Below are positions 37,774-41,046 of a DNA stretch of 41,046 nt, piece after piece. This DNA comes from Candidatus Solincola daggyaiensis (lineage in GTDB: Bacteria; Actinomycetota; Geothermincolia; Geothermincolales; RBG-13-55-18). The stretch spans positions 4,320-45,365 of the forward strand of contig MU158528.1 in the NCBI GenBank assembly GCA_015711825.1. Reading direction: 5' to 3'. Position 1 is the stretch's first letter; each line of letters opens with the position of its first letter. A program made the translations under genes and the position numbers. A model generated the notes under the pieces. It did no database searches and was not told where the DNA came from. It saw only the letters and a program-made list of their open reading frames with translations.

Positions 37774-39291
37774 TCAGGGGAAGATGGCCCCCACCACCTT
37801 GCTCACGAAAGAGTAGGGGAACCCCGGAACCGTGACCCAGATTCCCACTATGATCACCAGGGCCGCCAGGATGACGATGGGCACCACCATCTCGTGGTCC
37901 GCCTCCTTGCCGAAGACCAGCCTGGGGCGGTGGTGCTCCTCGCCTTCCTCCGCCTCATCCCCCTCCCAGCGGAAGAAGGCGGTGTAGATGATGGGCAGGA
38001 AATAAGCCGCGTTGAGAAGGGCGCTGGTGAGGAGGATGATGACGTAAACCGGCAGCCCCGCCTCCAGGGACCCGCTACCCAGCAGCCACTTGGTGATGAA
38101 GCCCACCGAAGGCGGGGTGCCCATCATGGCCAGGGCGCAAACCGAAAAGCAGATCATGGTGATGGGGAGCTTGTATCCTATCCCCTTCATGTCGCTTATG
38201 TTCTTCTTGCCCGTCTTCACCAGGATCACCCCGGCGCAGAGGAACAGGCAGCCCTTCATGAGAGCGTGGTGGGTTAAGTGCATCACGCCTCCCAGCGCGC
38301 CGTCGTGGGTGAGCATGGAAAGCCCCAGGATGATGTAAGACACCTGGCCTATACTCGAATAGGCAAGCCGCCGCTTGAGGTTGTCCTGGGTGAGGGCGAA
38401 GACCGACGCCACCACGATGGTGATGCACGCCAGCACGGCCATGACCACGAACACCTTGAGCTCCCGCATGAGGTCCACGCCGAAGACGTTGAAGCACACG
38501 CGGATGATGCCGAAGGCTCCCGCCTTGAGGATGACCCCCGAGAGCAGGGCGCTGGCGGGAGAGGGCGCGGCGGGGTGGGCGTCGGGCACCCATCCGTGCA
38601 AAGGCATGATGGCGGCTTTCACCCCGAACCCCGCCAGGTAGGTGAAGAAAACGGTCATCAGCGCCGCGCGGCCGGCGGACTCCAGGCTGAGCACTCCGTA
38701 GGAGGCGAACCCGAGCTGCCCGTCCCCCCAGAAATAATGCGCCACGATGGCGAAGAAGAGCACGGTGCCGGCGGAGATGGCGTACACCAGGTACTTGTAA
38801 CCCGCCCTGCGGGCCATGGCCGTCTCCTCGTGGATGATCAGGGGATAGGAGCCGAAGGTCATGAGCTCGTAGAAGATGAAATAGGTGAACATGTTGGCCG
38901 AGAAGGCGCAGCCGATGAGAAAGGACTCGCACAGCGCCATGAAGACGAAAAAGCGGTTCTCCTTGTGGTCGATGTAGGAGATGGAATAGACGGTGGCCAG
39001 AAGCCACAGGAAGGCCAGGATAAGGGAGAAGTAGTAACCCAGGGTGTCCACGGTGAGGCGCATCTCCAGGCCCTCCACCACGCTCGCCAGCTTGATGGTG
39101 TAGGTGTTCCCGTCCAGGATGCCCGGGAGAAGGGACAGCACCGTCCCGAAGGTCGCCAGGGCGCCCAGGGCGCACAGCCACAGGCGCAGGGTGCGCGCCT
39201 TCTTGGGGCTGGCCGTGATCACCACCAGGGAAAACCAGGGCAGCAGGATCGCCACCAGCGGGATCACCGAGAACGTACTCTTGTCCGGCAT
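37774..39291 (-). CDS. MnhD/NuoM-like proton-conducting membrane subunit (second)
   Basis: A 505-residue, roughly 14-helix antiporter-like subunit. Glu142 lies in FIFYELMTFGSYP, Lys225 in GFGVKAAIMPLHGW, PDAHPAAPSPASALLSGV follows, and Lys256 lies in ILKAGAFGIIR. These are the charged residues of the proton path in complex I and Mrp antiporters. A hydrophilic, acidic loop (about residues 445-470) precedes the final helix. The ATG at 39291 has GGGGGTAG upstream, 17 nt after the preceding MnhD-like gene. It resembles MrpD and the L/M/N subunits of complex I and group 4 hydrogenases, and the sequence alone does not decide which complex it serves. Confidence 0.88.
   Translation of the reverse strand: MPDKSTFSVIPLVAILLPWFSLVVITASPKKARTLRLWLCALGALATFGTVLSLLPGILDGNTYTIKLASVVEGLEMRLTVDTLGYYFSLILAFLWLLATVYSISYIDHKENRFFVFMALCESFLIGCAFSANMFTYFIFYELMTFGSYPLIIHEETAMARRAGYKYLVYAISAGTVLFFAIVAHYFWGDGQLGFASYGVLSLESAGRAALMTVFFTYLAGFGVKAAIMPLHGWVPDAHPAAPSPASALLSGVILKAGAFGIIRVCFNVFGVDLMRELKVFVVMAVLACITIVVASVFALTQDNLKRRLAYSSIGQVSYIILGLSMLTHDGALGGVMHLTHHALMKGCLFLCAGVILVKTGKKNISDMKGIGYKLPITMICFSVCALAMMGTPPSVGFITKWLLGSGSLEAGLPVYVIILLTSALLNAAYFLPIIYTAFFRWEGDEAEEGEEHHRPRLVFGKEADHEMVVPIVILAALVIIVGIWVTVPGFPYSFVSKVVGAIFP
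38534..38586. repeat. 53-nt exact repeat, copy in the MnhD-like gene
   Basis: Identical to 36984-37036 in the NuoL-like gene and in the same frame and direction. Both encode the same 17-18 residues. It may reflect gene conversion between paralogues or very strong codon preference over a conserved motif. Confidence 0.9.
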
Positions 39292-39308
39292 CGACTACCC
39301 CCTTTTTC

Positions 39309-40793
39309 TCAGAGCAGGAAGGCGGCCGCCTTCAGCAACGAATCTATGATCAGTCCCGAGAACACGCCGAAGAAAAGGGTGCCGGCCGCAAGCAGCCACA
39401 CCGGCACGAGCATGGAGGGCGGGGCGTCGCCGCCGCCCTCGTCCCATGCCCCCTCCTTCCCCGACTGGAAAAACATGTAATATATCACCCGCAGGCAGTA
39501 AACCGCCGCCAGAATGGCCCCCACCAGGAGCACCAGGGCATACGGCCACCTTTCCGCGGAGAAGTTGCCGTAGATGAGGTAGAACTTGCTGATGAAGCCG
39601 GCCGTGGGCGGTATGCCGATCACGGAGATGGCGGCGAGGGAGAAGGCGAAACAAGTCCAGGGCATCTGCCTCCAGGCGCCCTTGAGGTCGTCGATGCGCC
39701 GGTAGCCCTTGACGTAGATGATGCACCCCGCGCAGAGGAAGAGAGTGGCCTTGGCCAGGCCGTGATCCAGCATGTGGTACATGGCCCCCGCCAGGCCCTC
39801 CTTGGTGAAGGAGGTGATGCCCAGGAAGATGTAGCCGATGTGGCTGACGGTGGAATAGGCGATCATCACCTTGAGATCCCTCTGGGTGATGGCCATGATG
39901 CCGCCGTAGAGCACCGCCGCCGCCGCGAACACGCTCACCGCCTCCGAGGTCCCCCCGATTACGGAATCGGCGCCCGCGGTGAAGACGGAAAAGGTCAGGC
40001 GCACCAGGGCGAAGGCGCACACCTCCACCAGCAGGCCGGAGAGCATGGCGCTGATGGGGGAGGGGGCGATGGAGTGAGCGTCCGGCAGCCACATGTGCAG
40101 CGGGAAGAGGGCGGCCTTTACCCCGAAGCCGATGACGAAGAGGATGAAGGACGCCACCAGCACCTCGGTGTACCCCGATGCGGCGATGCGTGCGGAGAGG
40201 TCGGCCATGTTGAGGGAGCCGGTGACGGAGTAAAGAAAGCCTATCGCCAGCAGCACCATGATGGAGGACGGCGCCCCCATGAGCAGGTACTTGAAGGCGG
40301 CCCTGACTGCGTTGCGGTTGCCGGTGATGGCCACCAGGGCGTAAGAGGTCAGGGCCAGTATCTCCATGAACACGAAGAGGTTGAAGACGTCGCCCGTGGC
40401 CATGAAGCCCAGCATGGCGCCGCTCATGAGCAGGAAAAGCACGTAATACGCGGTCATCCTCCCTCCCGTGACCTCCTTGCCTATATAGCGCCGGGAGAAC
40501 ACCAGCGCGAGCAGGGATATGCCGCAGACCACCAGGAGCAGGAAGAGGCCGAGGTAATCGACGCGTATCTCGATCCCGAAGGGCGGTTCCCAACCTCCGA
40601 GGTGATAGCTCAGGTGTCCCTGGGCCGGTATCTTCCCTATGAGCAGCAGGCCCAGGAGGGTGGAGGCCGACAGCGGCACCAGGGCCGCCCAGGGCACCCA
40701 CTTTTCCCTCAGGTACCCCAGGAAAGGGAGCGTCACCGCGCACACCAGGGGGATGGTGATCATGAGGATGGGGAAATGGCGGTAGGCACCCAT
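39309..40793 (-). CDS. MnhD-like proton-conducting membrane subunit (first)
   Basis: A 494-residue antiporter-like membrane subunit close to MrpD/MnhD. FVFMEILALTSYALVA carries the TM5 glutamate (Glu144). GFGVKAALFPLHMWLPDAHS carries the TM7 lysine (Lys226). APSPISAMLSGLL is the broken-helix region. The TM8 position that is lysine in the two neighbouring paralogues is within LLVEVCAFALVR, with a nearby glutamate (Glu257) instead. The final part (about 485-494) is hydrophobic with little tail. The ATG at 40793 directly follows the stop of the MnhC-like gene with no gap. It is probably part of a cation/proton antiporter or the membrane arm of a respiratory complex. Confidence 0.88.
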   Translation of the reverse strand: MGAYRHFPILMITIPLVCAVTLPFLGYLREKWVPWAALVPLSASTLLGLLLIGKIPAQGHLSYHLGGWEPPFGIEIRVDYLGLFLLLVVCGISLLALVFSRRYIGKEVTGGRMTAYYVLFLLMSGAMLGFMATGDVFNLFVFMEILALTSYALVAITGNRNAVRAAFKYLLMGAPSSIMVLLAIGFLYSVTGSLNMADLSARIAASGYTEVLVASFILFVIGFGVKAALFPLHMWLPDAHSIAPSPISAMLSGLLVEVCAFALVRLTFSVFTAGADSVIGGTSEAVSVFAAAAVLYGGIMAITQRDLKVMIAYSTVSHIGYIFLGITSFTKEGLAGAMYHMLDHGLAKATLFLCAGCIIYVKGYRRIDDLKGAWRQMPWTCFAFSLAAISVIGIPPTAGFISKFYLIYGNFSAERWPYALVLLVGAILAAVYCLRVIYYMFFQSGKEGAWDEGGGDAPPSMLVPVWLLAAGTLFFGVFSGLIIDSLLKAAAFLL

Positions 40794-41046
40794 TTACGGC
40801 GCTTCCTCCCCGGGAGGGCCGGGCTGTTCCCCCCCGCCCTCGTCGCGGTAGAGCCGGTCCACGTCCAGGGTGCCGTACTGGCGGTATAGCAATATCACCA
40901 GGGAGAGCGCCAGGGCGGTTACGCTCACCGCCACCACGATGCCGGTGAGGATGAGGGCCTGGGGGATGGGGTTGACCATGCGCGCCGGCTCCGCTCCCCC
41001 CACCCTTATGGGAGCGATGCCGCCGTCAAGGTACCCCAAAGAGATG
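40794..41046 (-). CDS. MnhC/NuoK-like membrane subunit (C-terminal part)
   Basis: The gene begins beyond the window; the visible 83 codons run in frame to the window end, so the apparent TTG at 41039 is not its start. GGIAPIRVGG followed by NPIPQALILTGIVVAVSVTA is the signature of MrpC/MnhC subunits, relatives of NuoK. The last helix is followed by a hydrophilic tail rich in Glu, Gly and Pro. Its stop abuts the ATG of the next MnhD-like gene, the normal C-D order of Mrp operons. Subunits A/B and E-G would be expected outside the window if this is a full Mrp cluster. Confidence 0.85.
   Translation of the reverse strand, partial: ISLGYLDGGIAPIRVGGAEPARMVNPIPQALILTGIVVAVSVTALALSLVILLYRQYGTLDVDRLYRDEGGGEQPGPPGEEAP

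Overview
This is a GC-rich, densely packed bacterial chromosomal segment made almost entirely of housekeeping and biosynthetic genes. Nearly everything lies on the minus strand; only the partial first gene and the lpdA-gcvH pair are on the plus strand. LeuB has the short actinobacterial-type sequence, glutaminyl/asparaginyl-tRNA is probably made through GatCAB, and gene starts often use TTG with purine-rich Shine-Dalgarno sites. I infer a deep-branching, probably anaerobic member of Actinomycetota. That placement is by recognition only. No rRNA, tRNA, CRISPR array, insertion sequence, phage gene or attachment site was seen.

Region 1 (1-4.6 kb) holds the 3' end of an amidohydrolase gene (+), then on the minus strand a FAH-family hydrolase, glutamyl-tRNA synthetase, an MBL-fold hydrolase and an AcuI/YhdH-type acryloyl-CoA reductase with its own sigma70-like promoter.

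Region 2 (4.8-20.6 kb) is a branched-chain amino acid and serine supercluster transcribed leftwards: ilvD-ilvB-ilvN, ilvC, then a class V aminotransferase (SerC-like)-serA-leuA-leuC-leuD-leuB-ilvE-cimA. Together these encode the routes from pyruvate to valine, leucine and isoleucine. Isoleucine would use citramalate synthase to make 2-oxobutyrate, so threonine deaminase is not needed. The first two steps of serine synthesis are also encoded. Candidate promoters sit before ilvD, ilvC and the aminotransferase.

Region 3 (20.6-23.5 kb) is a second, divergent copy of the isomerase/dehydrogenase module: a LeuC-like and a LeuD-like protein plus an NAD-isocitrate-dehydrogenase-like protein. It could be the citramalate branch, an aconitase/isocitrate dehydrogenase equivalent, or something else. 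It is the best candidate here for an unassigned pathway.

Region 4 (23.9-25.84 kb, plus strand) is dihydrolipoyl dehydrogenase and glycine cleavage H protein, ending in a clear intrinsic terminator.

Region 5 (26.1-33.4 kb) runs ligA-gatC-(seven-helix membrane protein)-gatA-gatB, followed by a membrane-anchored zinc-ribbon protein with a striking Leu-Glu-Asp repeat tail.

Region 6 (33.5-41 kb) is a Mrp/complex-I-type membrane operon: an MnhC/NuoK-like subunit (cut by the window end), two MnhD-like subunits and a NuoL-like subunit. Three small membrane proteins and a UPF0280 (ApbE-like fold) protein follow. One of the small proteins is a stand-alone copy of the NuoL-like C-terminal tail.

I did not find a clearly new multi-gene system. 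The points most worth a second look are the duplicated LeuCD/dehydrogenase module, the detached NuoL tail, the histone-like tail on LeuA, the acidic repeat protein, the membrane gene inside the gat operon, and a 53-nt exact repeat shared by two antiporter-like paralogues.
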